Assembly (NCBI RefSeq): GCF_002020805.1
Contig: NZ_MPRJ01000003.1
Coordinates: 1 to 62,196 of the forward strand
Reading direction: 5' to 3'
DNA from: Solemya velesiana gill symbiont
GTDB lineage: Bacteria; Pseudomonadota; Gammaproteobacteria; Chromatiales; Chromatiaceae
Length of the DNA stretch: 62,196 nt
In this document: positions 17,569-26,447 of the stretch, in pieces
How the letters are laid out: each line of letters starts with the position of its first letter
Numbering within the stretch: the stretch's first letter is position 1
The notes under the pieces: model-generated
The model's database searches: none
Seen by the model: only the letters and a program-made list of their open reading frames with translations
Told to the model about the DNA's origin: nothing
Translations under genes and position numbers: made by a program

Positions 17569-19566
17569 ATGGCAACAATTTTTGGAATAGGCACCTCAGC
17601 ACTGCTCTCCTACCAGCGGGTATTGACCACGGTGGGGCATAATGTTGCCAATGCCAACACCGAGGGTTACAGCCGCCAGCGGGTCAATCTCGCTACCCGT
17701 ACACCGGATCTGACTCCGGCAGGCTGGATGGGCAACGGCGTGGATGCCGTTTCCGTGCAGCGCTTCTACGATGACTTCATCGCTACCCAGATGCGTGGTG
17801 CCCAGACCGCTGCCTCCGAGATGGAGACGATTCTCGAGCACGCTGCCCGGCTGGACAACCTTCTGGCAGACCCGATGGTCGGGCTCGATCCCGCTATCCA
17901 GCGTTTTTTCGATGCATTTCAGGATGTTTCCGACAATCCGGCCTCCACCTCTGCGAGACAGGTATTGTTGGTGGAAGGTGAGTCCCTGGCCGATCGCTTC
18001 GCCTACATCAACCGACAGTATGATCAACTGCGCCAGGATATCTACCAGGAAATTAAAAATGCAGTCACCGAAATCAACACGTTGTCTGACAACCTGGCGG
18101 AGGTGAACAAGGCAATAGTCATCGCGAAAGCCGAGGGACGTGGCGAACCCAACGATCTGCTTGATCAGCGTGAAATGCTCCTGAATGACCTGTCCAAATT
18201 TATCAGTGTCCAGACGTTTATGCAGGATGACGGGGCGATGAATGTCATTATCGGTCAGGGCCAGCCCCTTGTTGTCGGCTTTGAGAATGCGGAACTTACC
18301 GTTGAGCCCAATCCGGTGAATCCCACCAGCCCGAATATTGAGCTGAGCATTGATGACGGTGCTTCATCAATTGTCGTCACCAATCAAATCAGCGGTGGAG
18401 AGCTCGGTGGATTGGTTCGGTTCCGTGAAGAGTACCTGGATGAGGGGCAGAGCCTGCTCGGCAAGGTCGCCATCGGAATGGTGGAAATGATAAACGACCA
18501 GCACGTGCAGGGAATCGATCTCCTAAACCACTTTGGAGGCAATTTCTTTCAGCCCATATCCGTGTCCGGGGCACCTAACTTTTACAACACCGGCACTGGT
18601 GATGTATCGGTCACGTTTTCTCCCAGTGATTTGGGAGATCTGACCTCATCGGACTATCAACTGGTTCGTGATGACCCGCTTGGGCCCAATACGTATACCC
18701 TGACTCGTCTCTTGGATGGCACCACGACCTTGATCAACCCGGCGAGTATCCCTGTCATCGATGGTTTCCAGATGACTATCACCCCAGGTGCGGCAGTTGG
18801 GGACTCATTCCTGATTCCTCCCACAAGGGATGCGGCAGGTGAGGTCTCCATGTTGATTACGGATGTCAACCGGATCGCTGCTGCCGGGGCATTGAGAGGG
18901 GGTGCAGCGACCGATGCCAATGGTAATCCTGTAAATATCGGAGATGCCTCCATTTCCGGTATTGCAACCAGTAGTGCCACAGGGCTTTCGTCCGCGACCG
19001 CCATGACCCTGACCTTTTCTGCTGATGCAGACGGTTTGGGCAATCCGGGTTTTACCATTGCCAGTACTCCAGCAGTCGTTCCCAGCTACGTTTTGTATGA
19101 TCCCGCCACTGAATCCGGCGGCAAAACCTTTCCTGATGGAACGGTCCCGGGACATTTCGATCCCATTGGTGGGCTCAGTTTTCAAATCAAGGGTATACCC
19201 ACGGCAGGTGACCAGTTTGTGGTCGAATTCAATGCCGGAGGCAGGACAGACAATACCAACGCCCTTGCACTGGCAGGATTGCAGAATGAATTGTTGATGA
19301 ACGGCGGTACGGCGACCTTCCAGGATGTCTATTCGGAACTGATATCCGATGTAGGGGCCAAGACGCACCAGGCAGAGCTCAATTACATGGCCCAGGAGGG
19401 GCTGCTTTCCTCCCATACCGAGAGACTGCAGGAGATCTCCGGTGTGAACCTGGATGAAGAGGCGGCAAATTTGGCCAGGTTCCAGCAGGCCTACCAGGCT
19501 TCCGCCCAGATTATCCAGGTGGCCAATACCCTGTTTGAGTCTCTACTGAACTCAGTAGGGAGGTAA
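17569..19566 (+). CDS. flgK: Hook-filament junction protein FlgK
   Basis: The 665-residue HAP1 protein starts MATIFGIGTSALLSYQRVL, then HNVANANTEGYSRQRV, and ends with LDEEAANLARFQQAYQASAQIIQVANTLFESLL, both diagnostic. The middle is a long variable beta-rich region. FlgN is its chaperone. Its stop overlaps or abuts the flgL start (TAATGATG). Confidence 0.94.
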   Translation: MATIFGIGTSALLSYQRVLTTVGHNVANANTEGYSRQRVNLATRTPDLTPAGWMGNGVDAVSVQRFYDDFIATQMRGAQTAASEMETILEHAARLDNLLADPMVGLDPAIQRFFDAFQDVSDNPASTSARQVLLVEGESLADRFAYINRQYDQLRQDIYQEIKNAVTEINTLSDNLAEVNKAIVIAKAEGRGEPNDLLDQREMLLNDLSKFISVQTFMQDDGAMNVIIGQGQPLVVGFENAELTVEPNPVNPTSPNIELSIDDGASSIVVTNQISGGELGGLVRFREEYLDEGQSLLGKVAIGMVEMINDQHVQGIDLLNHFGGNFFQPISVSGAPNFYNTGTGDVSVTFSPSDLGDLTSSDYQLVRDDPLGPNTYTLTRLLDGTTTLINPASIPVIDGFQMTITPGAAVGDSFLIPPTRDAAGEVSMLITDVNRIAAAGALRGGAATDANGNPVNIGDASISGIATSSATGLSSATAMTLTFSADADGLGNPGFTIASTPAVVPSYVLYDPATESGGKTFPDGTVPGHFDPIGGLSFQIKGIPTAGDQFVVEFNAGGRTDNTNALALAGLQNELLMNGGTATFQDVYSELISDVGAKTHQAELNYMAQEGLLSSHTERLQEISGVNLDEEAANLARFQQAYQASAQIIQVANTLFESLLNSVGR

Positions 19567-19568
19567 TG

Positions 19569-20477
19569 ATGTTTAGAATTTCAACGAACACGGTTTACCA
19601 GCGCGGCCTTGAAGGGATTCTGAAGCGCGAACATGATCTGAGCGAAGTACAGATGCAGGTCTCTTCGGGCAAGGCTTTTCTGAAGCCCTCTGATGATCCT
19701 TCGGGCAGCGCCCGGGTACTGGATTTCAACCGGGTAATTGAAAATACCGAGCAGTACCAGAGAAATATCCTCAGCATCAAGAACAGGCTTGCAATCGAGG
19801 ATAATGTCCTGGACGGACTGGGCAAGGGACTGCGGCGCATCAGGGAACTGGCACTGCAGGGCTCCAGTGAAACCTACACGCCAGATCAGCAGGCCTACCT
19901 GGCTAAAGAGGTCAGGATCCTGCTCGACGACATGGTTAGCCTGGCTAATAGCCAGGACTCTTCCGGTGACTATATCTTCGCCGGTTACCAGGGAAGTGTC
20001 AGGCCCTTCGAATTGGTAGGAGGCAACTATGTCTTCAACGGCGATATGGGCCAGCGGCAGATCCGTGTATCCGATGACAGGACTATTGCCGACAGTGATT
20101 CCGGTTTTGAGGTATTCATGGATATAGCCACCAGCGCAGGTGGGACCCGAAACGCTTTCGAGACCGTGGATCAGATTGCGACCTCCCTGGAGAGCGGTGT
20201 GGCGGTCGGTACCCTGCTGGATGACCTGCAACTGGTGATGGAGAACGTTCTGGAGATCCGAGCAGGTGTGGGTGCACGCCAGAATGCAGTTGATCAGCAC
20301 GAGATTATCAATGAGGATTTCATCCTTACAATGGAAGAGAACCGCGCAAAAATAGAGGATCTCGACTATGCAGAGGCCCTGACCCGCTTCAGCCAGTTGC
20401 AGACCGCCCTGGAAGCCGCCCAGAAGACCTTTATCAGCCTCCAGGGACTGTCGCTGTTCAATTTTTTGCGGCTCTGA
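19569..20477 (+). CDS. flgL: Hook-filament junction protein FlgL
   Basis: The 302-residue HAP3 protein has flagellin-like ends: MFRISTNTVYQRGLEGIL with VSSGKAFLKPSDDPSGSARVL near the start, and YAEALTRFSQLQTALEAAQKTF plus LSLFNFLRL at the end. Two adjacent ATGs (19566, overlapping the flgK stop, and 19569) are possible; the second gives the standard MFRIS opening. It is last in the flgB run. Confidence 0.93.
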   Translation: MFRISTNTVYQRGLEGILKREHDLSEVQMQVSSGKAFLKPSDDPSGSARVLDFNRVIENTEQYQRNILSIKNRLAIEDNVLDGLGKGLRRIRELALQGSSETYTPDQQAYLAKEVRILLDDMVSLANSQDSSGDYIFAGYQGSVRPFELVGGNYVFNGDMGQRQIRVSDDRTIADSDSGFEVFMDIATSAGGTRNAFETVDQIATSLESGVAVGTLLDDLQLVMENVLEIRAGVGARQNAVDQHEIINEDFILTMEENRAKIEDLDYAEALTRFSQLQTALEAAQKTFISLQGLSLFNFLRL

Positions 20478-20781
20478 TGACTGGGTAAAAATTCAATGGT
20501 GTTCAGGAGCTTAGATAGTTCCTGAGTGATGGGAATCGAAGTATACCCGGCTCTTTTGCAATCCGAATTGATACTGACAGCATGAATGCAGGTCGGTTTC
20601 TCGCCCTGCCCGGTGGGAAATCGGCCTGCAACTGCTCCTCATGCCGGTGTTGGGGTCGGTCGTGCTAGGAAATAGATTCCATGAGCTTGGAGTCTCAGTC
20701 CGGCAGCGCTGATCCGGTGAATCTACTTATGTTTTTGAAAAATAAGTGGAAAACTCGGGGGCAGAAAAACAGGTTTTTTTC
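20478..20781. other. Gene-free region between flgL and the fliC promoter
   Basis: No gene is supported here. An imperfect 13-base-pair hairpin (arms 20588-20600 and 20617-20629, two mismatches) may end flgL transcripts but lacks a T-run. The stretch separates the flgB operon from the sigma-28-driven fliC. Confidence 0.5.
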
Positions 20782-20808
20782 TAAAGATAGTTTTCCGGCG
20801 GCCGCTAT
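20782..20808 (+). promoter_or_regulatory. Sigma-28 (FliA) promoter of fliC
   Basis: TAAA (20782-20785), exactly 15 bases, then GCCGCTAT (20801-20808) match the sigma-28 consensus TAAA-N15-GCCGATAA. The transcript would start near 20815 and carry a leader of about 105 bases before the flagellin ATG. Confidence 0.8.
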
Positions 20809-20922
20809 AAATTACGGAAGCGGTAAACACCATCCAGTCAGAGACGGTATATCCGCTAGGTAAAACACTCCCAGGTCGCGATCTGACTAAACCTGCGCCG
20901 AGTGCATTTAAGGATTGAAATC

Positions 20923-21693
20923 ATGGCTATCACAGTCAACACAAACCTGTATTCACTGGCTGCGCGTCGTAATATCAGCCGTTCCCAATCAGACATGATG
21001 ACAGCGGTACAGCGTCTATCATCCGGCCTGCGTATCAACATGGCAAAAGATGACGCGGCGGGTATCGGTATCGCTCAATTGGCAGAAGGTTTTGCACGCG
21101 GAAACGCCGTTGCACAGCAAACCCTGGGTGACGCCTTCTCCCGTCTGCAGATCGCTGACGGCTCACTTCAGACCGCAAACCAGATCATCCAGCGTATCCG
21201 CGAGCTGGCGGTACAGAAACAGAGTGGCACCTACACCTCGGTCCAGAAAGGCTACCTCAATACTGAAATGACCCAGTTGGGTACCGAACTGAGTGCAATG
21301 ATCGGTCGTGCCAAGTACAACGGCGCAGACGCATTCGGCACCTTCACCGTTGTAGCTGACGGCGAGGGCGGTACTATCTCGATCGCTCTGGGTGCAGCAC
21401 CCTCTCTCTCACTGGGTTCCAGTACCACAGTGGCCCAGGCAACCTCCGCCTTGAACACCATCAACAGCTCCCTGGCTACCATCGGTGCCTTCGAGAGCGT
21501 GGTCGAGAAGGCGATTACCACGGCCATGAACAACGAAGAGGCACAATGGGCTGCATATGGTCGTGCAATGGATGCTGATATGGCTCGCGAGACGGCGCGT
21601 CTGACCAGTGCCCAGGTGGTGCAGCAGGCCGGTGTAGCTGCCCTTGCCCAGGCCAACACGCTGCCTCAGCTGGCACTTGGACTCCTTGGGTAA
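20923..21693 (+). CDS. fliC: Flagellin FliC (short form)
   Basis: The filament subunit is 256 residues long. Its N-terminal D0/D1 helices read MAITVNTNLYSLAARRNISR, then QRLSSGLRINMAKDDAAGIGIA. The C-terminal D1/D0 helix has ARETARLTSAQVVQQAGVAALAQ and ends LPQLALGLLG. The central variable region is minimal (roughly residues 140-180), so it lacks D2/D3 domains. AAGGA eight bases upstream fixes the start at 20923, inside a frame open from 20902. It is preceded by a sigma-28 promoter and followed by flaG, fliD, fliS and fliT. Flagellin glycosylation (maf) and methylation (fliB) genes are nearby but interrupted. Confidence 0.94.
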   Translation: MAITVNTNLYSLAARRNISRSQSDMMTAVQRLSSGLRINMAKDDAAGIGIAQLAEGFARGNAVAQQTLGDAFSRLQIADGSLQTANQIIQRIRELAVQKQSGTYTSVQKGYLNTEMTQLGTELSAMIGRAKYNGADAFGTFTVVADGEGGTISIALGAAPSLSLGSSTTVAQATSALNTINSSLATIGAFESVVEKAITTAMNNEEAQWAAYGRAMDADMARETARLTSAQVVQQAGVAALAQANTLPQLALGLLG

Positions 21694-21704
21694 CTCAGGT
21701 GACC

Positions 21705-21722
21705 CCGGGCTGAAAAGCCCGG
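21705..21722 (+). terminator. Hairpin after fliC
   Basis: A perfect seven-base-pair GC stem (CCGGGCT/AGCCCGG) with a GAAA tetraloop lies 12 bases after the fliC stop. There is no T-run, so it is more likely a stabilising or attenuating hairpin that favours fliC over downstream flaG mRNA than a full terminator. Confidence 0.5.
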
Positions 21723-21754
21723 TGTGAACGGGAAACGAAAACGAGGAAATAGCT

Positions 21755-22180
21755 ATGGCAGTTGATATCGTCAACATTAACAGCCTACCGCCGGCTAAGC
21801 GTCCTGTGACTTCGTCTCGACCTGAGAACGTCCAGAAATCATCTGGACCGCCCCAAGTCCAACAGGCAATCGAGAGTGTCGCTTCAAAACAGGCGGAAGT
21901 TCAGCAGGATGTGGAAACACAGAATGCTGATAAGTTTGTTGATGCGGATCAGCTCAAGGGTCTGTTGGATGAAGCGAACCAGATGATGCAAGTGTCGAAG
22001 CGCAAGCTTCAATTCAGTATCAATGAGGACACAGGAAAACCGGTAGTGAGGGTATATGACGCGGAGACAAAGGAACTGATCCGCCAATACCCTCCTGATG
22101 AAATACTGGCTCTGGCAAGAACCATCAAGGAGATGATGGATGAGCCACAACTTGGCTTTATGCTGGACGAAAAGGGATAA
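21755..22180 (+). CDS. flaG: FlaG family flagellar protein
   Basis: The 141-residue product has a Pro/Ser/Gln-rich N-terminus and the FlaG domain at its C-terminal half (LQFSINEDTGKPVVRVYDAE, TKELIRQYPPDEILALARTI). FlaG proteins affect filament length; the exact role is poorly defined. GAGG ten bases upstream supports the start. It lies between fliC and fliD as in Pseudomonas and Vibrio. Confidence 0.9.
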   Translation: MAVDIVNINSLPPAKRPVTSSRPENVQKSSGPPQVQQAIESVASKQAEVQQDVETQNADKFVDADQLKGLLDEANQMMQVSKRKLQFSINEDTGKPVVRVYDAETKELIRQYPPDEILALARTIKEMMDEPQLGFMLDEKG

Positions 22181-22244
22181 AGCCTATTTGGCCATGAAAA
22201 TGGCGGTTGGGTGGTGGGTAGTATTGTTTTCAAGGAGTTAGGTT

Positions 22245-23588
22245 ATGCCAATCGGTATGCCTGGTATCGGATCGGGTCTTGACCTGGGAACGGTGATCGA
22301 TCAGTTGATGGCGATCGAGCGCCGTCCCCTCGACCGGCTATTGCAGCAGCAACAGGAGGTCGAGACCCAGATCAGTGCCTATGGTCGACTCTCCAGCGCG
22401 GTAACGTCATTTCAGCTCAGCCTGAGCCCGCTGAGATTTCAGACCGCGTTTCTCCCCAAAACGGCCACGTCCAGTAACGAAAGTGTGGCCACGGCTACGG
22501 CAACCGCAGGAGTCGCGACATCTAGTTATGACCTGGTTGTCACCGACCTGGCACAGGCGCATAAGCTGGCATCCTATCGATACACTGACAGTGCTGAAGA
22601 AGTTGGTACGGGCACCATTACCCTGGAGGTCAATGGCAGTTCCACCTCCATTACGGTGGACAGCAGCAGCAACACCCTGGCCGGCCTGCGGGATGCGATC
22701 AACGACGATGCAAACAATCCTGGTATCAGCGCTTCACTGATCAACGAGAGCGGTGGAACGAGGCTGATACTGCAATCAGACGAAACCGGTGAAGATAGCG
22801 AGATCACGGTGACCTGCTCCGGCGACGGCAGCGGTGATGCCGACAATGTCGGGTTGTCCAAGCTGTTCTATGTTGATGCCGGTGATCCGGCAGCTGCCGA
22901 AGAGGTCACGGCAGCCCAGAATGCGGCGGGAACCATTGATGGTTTTGCCTTTACAAGCGCCTCCAACACGGTGAGTGGGGTTGTGGAAAATCTCACCTTC
23001 ACGGTTAAATCTGCAGGTTCTTCAACCCTGTCCGTGGAAAAAGATACTGCAAGTATCAAGTCCGCGATCCAGAATTTCGTGGACAAATACAACAGCCTGC
23101 ACAGCGTGATCCAGTCTGAGCGAGCAGCAGATCTGAGCGGTGATACCTCGCTCAACTTTATCGAGATGGCCCTCTCGGGGGTGCTTAACGAATCAACGGG
23201 CGGGACCCTGGGCAGCCTGGCGGAGATCGGTATGTCCCGCGATCGCTACGGTGTGATGTCAATCGACAGCGAAGTATTCGACTCGGTTCTGGAGAACCGG
23301 TTCGATGACGTGGTCAGCCTGTTTACTGATGAGACCACGGGCGTCGCAAACCGACTCTACGATATAGCCGGTGCGATGCTGGATGAGAGTGGCGTGATCG
23401 GTTCAAGGCAGACCAGCCTGGACGACAGAAAGAGTTTCCTGCAGATTGACGAGCTCAGGCTGCAGTCAATCCTTGATGCCACCGAAGAGCGGCTGGTGAG
23501 GCAATTCGCGGAGCTCGATCAGCTTGTTGCCTCTTTCCAGGGGATCAGCGATTATCTGTCGAACAACTTGTCCAGTCTCAACAGGTAG
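22245..23588 (+). CDS. fliD: Flagellar filament cap FliD
   Basis: The 447-residue HAP2 cap protein has the FliD N-terminal region (MPGIGSGLDLGTVIDQLMAI, ERRPLDRLLQQQQEVETQIS), a central beta-rich variable region and the C-terminal FliD domain (NFVDKYNSLHSVIQSE, LAEIGMSRDRYGVMSID, then EERLVRQFAELDQLVASFQG). It caps the filament and folds flagellin. AAGGAG precedes the ATG. FliT, encoded downstream, is its export chaperone. Confidence 0.93.
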   Translation: MPIGMPGIGSGLDLGTVIDQLMAIERRPLDRLLQQQQEVETQISAYGRLSSAVTSFQLSLSPLRFQTAFLPKTATSSNESVATATATAGVATSSYDLVVTDLAQAHKLASYRYTDSAEEVGTGTITLEVNGSSTSITVDSSSNTLAGLRDAINDDANNPGISASLINESGGTRLILQSDETGEDSEITVTCSGDGSGDADNVGLSKLFYVDAGDPAAAEEVTAAQNAAGTIDGFAFTSASNTVSGVVENLTFTVKSAGSSTLSVEKDTASIKSAIQNFVDKYNSLHSVIQSERAADLSGDTSLNFIEMALSGVLNESTGGTLGSLAEIGMSRDRYGVMSIDSEVFDSVLENRFDDVVSLFTDETTGVANRLYDIAGAMLDESGVIGSRQTSLDDRKSFLQIDELRLQSILDATEERLVRQFAELDQLVASFQGISDYLSNNLSSLNR

Positions 23589-23636
23589 CAATAACTGGAC
23601 TATCTAAAGTAATGACGTTGTGTGGTGCCAGAAGAT

Positions 23637-24074
23637 ATGATGATGAACAACAAAGGCTCTAGTGCATCGAAGTATTCAGAAGCTTCAGGTAGTGAAGCCC
23701 ACTTCGCGACCCCCCATCGCCTGGTGCGGATGCTGATGGAAGGTGTCCTGGATAAAATTGCCGTCGCCAAAGGAGCGATCGAGCGGCATGATGTTGAATT
23801 GCGCCAGCGCAATATCACCTGGGCGGTTTCGATTATCGATGCCTTGCGCTCCAGTCTCGACTTTGAGAAAGGCGGTGAGATTGCCGCCAACCTCGAATCG
23901 CTTTACAGCTACAGCAATCACAGGCTGATGGAGGCCAATATCAGTGATGATGTCACGAAGCTTGATGAGGTTACCGACCTTATCAGGGAGCTCAAAAGGG
24001 GATGGGATACCATTCCCGATGAGATCAAGCAGGCATCGAGCATTGAAGAAGCCGTTACTTCCTCTCCCAAGTGA
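23637..24074 (+). CDS. fliS: Flagellin export chaperone FliS
   Basis: FliS binds the flagellin C-terminus and prevents premature assembly. The helical product carries THPHRLV-like ATPHRLVRMLMEGVLDKIAVA, the IIDALRSSLDFEKGGEIAANL block and LYSYSNHRLMEANI. I place the start in the run of three ATGs at 23637-23645, preceded by AGAAG; a GTG at 23622 also keeps the frame. fliT follows six bases after the stop. Confidence 0.88.
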   Translation: MMMNNKGSSASKYSEASGSEAHFATPHRLVRMLMEGVLDKIAVAKGAIERHDVELRQRNITWAVSIIDALRSSLDFEKGGEIAANLESLYSYSNHRLMEANISDDVTKLDEVTDLIRELKRGWDTIPDEIKQASSIEEAVTSSPK

Positions 24075-24080
24075 GATCCC

Positions 24081-24392
24081 ATGGCTGCCACCGGCCAATA
24101 TCTGCAGCAATCACTTGAATTGACGCGTGACCTGTTGGCGCTTGCCAGGCAGGACCAATGGGATGCTATTCTGGAAAAGCAGAAACAACGCGTTGAGTTG
24201 CTCCAGTCATGGGAGAAGCATGAAAAAGGTTTACTCGACCGGGCCGTTGAAGAATCGATGCTCGAGGAGATGTTGAACCTGAATAACGAGATTGTCTCGC
24301 TCAGCAGCAAGGCGAGGGATGCCGCCAAGAAAGAGTTTCAGAATATGCGTAAGAGCAGGGCAGCAACCGACGTCTATAAGAAATTCCGCTAG
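24081..24392 (+). CDS. fliT: FliT-like flagellar chaperone
   Basis: The 103-residue, almost entirely helical and charged product sits directly after fliS, where FliT is usually encoded. The pattern YLQQSLELTRDLLALARQDQW, then LEKQKQRVELLQ, matches the FliT four-helix style. FliT proteins escort FliD and in enterics restrain FlhDC. Sequence conservation in this family is weak, so the name rests largely on position and helix pattern. Confidence 0.75.
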   Translation: MAATGQYLQQSLELTRDLLALARQDQWDAILEKQKQRVELLQSWEKHEKGLLDRAVEESMLEEMLNLNNEIVSLSSKARDAAKKEFQNMRKSRAATDVYKKFR

Positions 24393-24542
24393 CTTTTCGT
24401 TAGAGCCCTTATTTTTCCTCGCGGCCTCGGTATCCGCCAGTATCCATGTCTGATCATAGTATGCTTGATGACACGGTTATTAGGCCGTATTGACCCATGG
24501 TGATAACATCAACACTACCGTCATGGGCCAGGAAACCGGAAA

Positions 24543-25022
24543 ATGGATGTCTTGGAGAAGGAACCTTTTATATTCAACCAATCTGGTGAGCAGTTTCTGT
24601 TTTCGGCCAACAGGGAAGATTTTTCAGCGCAGTCGAGTGCAGATGTTTACCGGGAAGCGTTCGGTGACTCCCTTTTCAACGAGAGCAGCTTCTATCTCAT
24701 AATTGGCACGGACTCCGGGCTTCTTCCCGCCTTCATTGCAACCAGGGGTATACCCAGGGGAACGCATTATTATTTCCTGGAAAGCCCTGCCGTGCTGGAG
24801 CGTTTGAATGAGAAAGAGGGAGTGCTTGATACACGCTTCCATTTCAGTACACTTGATTCCATCGACTCCACTCTGGAGCAGATGAGTGCTGACGGCCTGG
24901 TTTTCTACCTGGCCGATGATACCTTCCAAGTTATTCCTTCTCTTGCGGCTCGTCATGATTACCTTAGTGAGTATGCCCTGATCCAGACGGCCACCAATGA
25001 GAGGCTCAAGGCATTTGCCTGA
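24543..25022 (+). CDS. maf: Maf flagellin glycosyltransferase, N-terminal part (split by in-frame TGA)
   Basis: This is the first 159 codons of a motility-associated factor (Maf) protein, the enzyme family that puts nonulosonic acids onto flagellin. The part matches the less conserved Maf N-terminal domain (VYREAFGDSLFN, FYLIIGTDSGLLPAFIATRG). It ends at a TGA (25020-25022). The same frame continues without another stop into the MAF_flag10 domain encoded at 25056-26447, with only twelve codons between the stop and the next ATG. Restored, the protein would be 634 residues, the usual Maf size. So this is one ancestral gene cut between its two domains. The site could have been CGA or another single-step codon. 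Location after fliT fits flagellin glycosylation. Confidence 0.72.
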   Translation: MDVLEKEPFIFNQSGEQFLFSANREDFSAQSSADVYREAFGDSLFNESSFYLIIGTDSGLLPAFIATRGIPRGTHYYFLESPAVLERLNEKEGVLDTRFHFSTLDSIDSTLEQMSADGLVFYLADDTFQVIPSLAARHDYLSEYALIQTATNERLKAFA

Positions 25023-25055
25023 CAACACGCCTTTGAAATCAAAGAAGATCTTCAC

Positions 25056-26447
25056 TTGATGAACGGGCTTGAGAACAGTCAGGACAGCCTGCTCTATTGT
25101 GATTGCCTGAAGGGGAGGGTTAAGGATATTACAGCTGTTGTATTGGCTGCAGGTCCTTCGCTGGATACCTTTTTACCCTGGGTCAAAGCGCATCAAAGGG
25201 ATTTGCTAGTAGTTGCCGTGTCGAGAGTCTGCGCCTATCTGAAGAACCAGGGTATCACGCCGGATATAATGATCCATACCGATCCCAATGATTACAGTGT
25301 CGGCGTGGGGAAAGGAATTTTTCATTTTCCGGAATCACTCTTTGCTTATACATTCTGTGCGCATCCTTCGCTGGTAACCCAGTGGCCTGGTATGAAGGTG
25401 CTGCTGGATAAAGCGTCGATCATGGGGCAAGTGTTCCCGGATGCTGTCAACATACATGAATTCGGATCAACTGTGTCCAACATGGCGATCAGCCTGGCTT
25501 CCTATATGGGGGCAAGCAGGGTTGTTCTGCTTGGAATCGATCTTTGCAATGGGGTCGATGGAATGAGGCATGCGAAAGGAGTAACTGAAGCATATTATCC
25601 GATCATAAGTAGAAATTTGATTAAGGTTGAAACCAACCGGGGAGGATATGCCTATTCAACAACGGATTATGTGCAGGCTGCCAATGAGTTGGAGATGCAG
25701 GCGCAAAGCCTGAAGTGCTCTGGAGTCACTTTGGTCAATCCTTCGCCTGAGGCGGTAAAACTGGCGCACGTGGAGTATTGCCCCATAGAGCACATTGAGA
25801 TTCCCGGTTTGGAAAGAGACGTTGTGGAAACCATTCGATCGGCTTGTGCAGGCAGGGATCCTATCGGTTTTCAACGGCGGCTCAAGGGTAGCGTGGAAAA
25901 AATGCTCCAAGAACTAACTCGATTGGAAGCCCGCGTGCAATCGGTGTTGGAGTTCATCCGGCAATTGGGAATTGGCGGGAGCAAGCTATCAGCAAATGTT
26001 CGACAAGAGATGGTGACTTTATTGAATGAAACACAAGGTAGTGAAAGTTTCAGGCTTGCCCTCAGAATTTCATGGCAGGAGATCTTTGCAGCGCTGAAGC
26101 GTATACAGGAGGGGGTGGCTGATGAGAGGGCTAAGCTGAACTGTCAGCGTGATTATTTGCGTTCTTATCTGTCAGCATCGGCTCGTTTTCGTGATCTATT
26201 GACTGGAACACTTGAACGGGTGCATTGCAGACAGAAAGAGTTGAACGGATATCAGGATATTGGAAGTATTCTGGACCAATGGGATAAAGACGAGCAGCCG
26301 GGACGCAGCCTGATGATCCAGGAGCAGGTGTTGGAGTCAGGCGACATTGGGCAGCCCCACCTTGGTCGTATACAGGAAATGCGCAGGAAGTTTAAGGCGT
26401 TTCTTCAGGAGGATCAGAGTGCCAAGAGTTCAGGGGGAAACCATTAA
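25056..26447 (+). CDS. maf: Maf flagellin glycosyltransferase, catalytic MAF_flag10 (DUF115) domain
   Basis: The C-terminal portion of the split Maf holds the Rossmann-like MAF_flag10/DUF115 domain: TAVVLAAGPSLDTFLPWV (nucleotide binding), LLVVAVSRVCAYLKNQGITPD, MIHTDPND, then EFGSTVSNMAISLASYMG with VVLLGIDLC, and a helical C-terminal half. It can start at TTG 25056 or ATG 25059, but no good ribosome-binding site is seen (AGAAGAT is the nearest purine run). The reading frame is the same as that of the upstream part. If the halves are separately translated they could reassociate; otherwise the gene is dead. A TPR gene overlaps its 3' end. Confidence 0.82.
   Translation: MMNGLENSQDSLLYCDCLKGRVKDITAVVLAAGPSLDTFLPWVKAHQRDLLVVAVSRVCAYLKNQGITPDIMIHTDPNDYSVGVGKGIFHFPESLFAYTFCAHPSLVTQWPGMKVLLDKASIMGQVFPDAVNIHEFGSTVSNMAISLASYMGASRVVLLGIDLCNGVDGMRHAKGVTEAYYPIISRNLIKVETNRGGYAYSTTDYVQAANELEMQAQSLKCSGVTLVNPSPEAVKLAHVEYCPIEHIEIPGLERDVVETIRSACAGRDPIGFQRRLKGSVEKMLQELTRLEARVQSVLEFIRQLGIGGSKLSANVRQEMVTLLNETQGSESFRLALRISWQEIFAALKRIQEGVADERAKLNCQRDYLRSYLSASARFRDLLTGTLERVHCRQKELNGYQDIGSILDQWDKDEQPGRSLMIQEQVLESGDIGQPHLGRIQEMRRKFKAFLQEDQSAKSSGGNH

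Noticed and set aside
23601-23636. Sigma-28 promoter before fliS
   Set aside because: A TAAAG is present but the following GCC is three bases too far away, so it does not fit the spacing.
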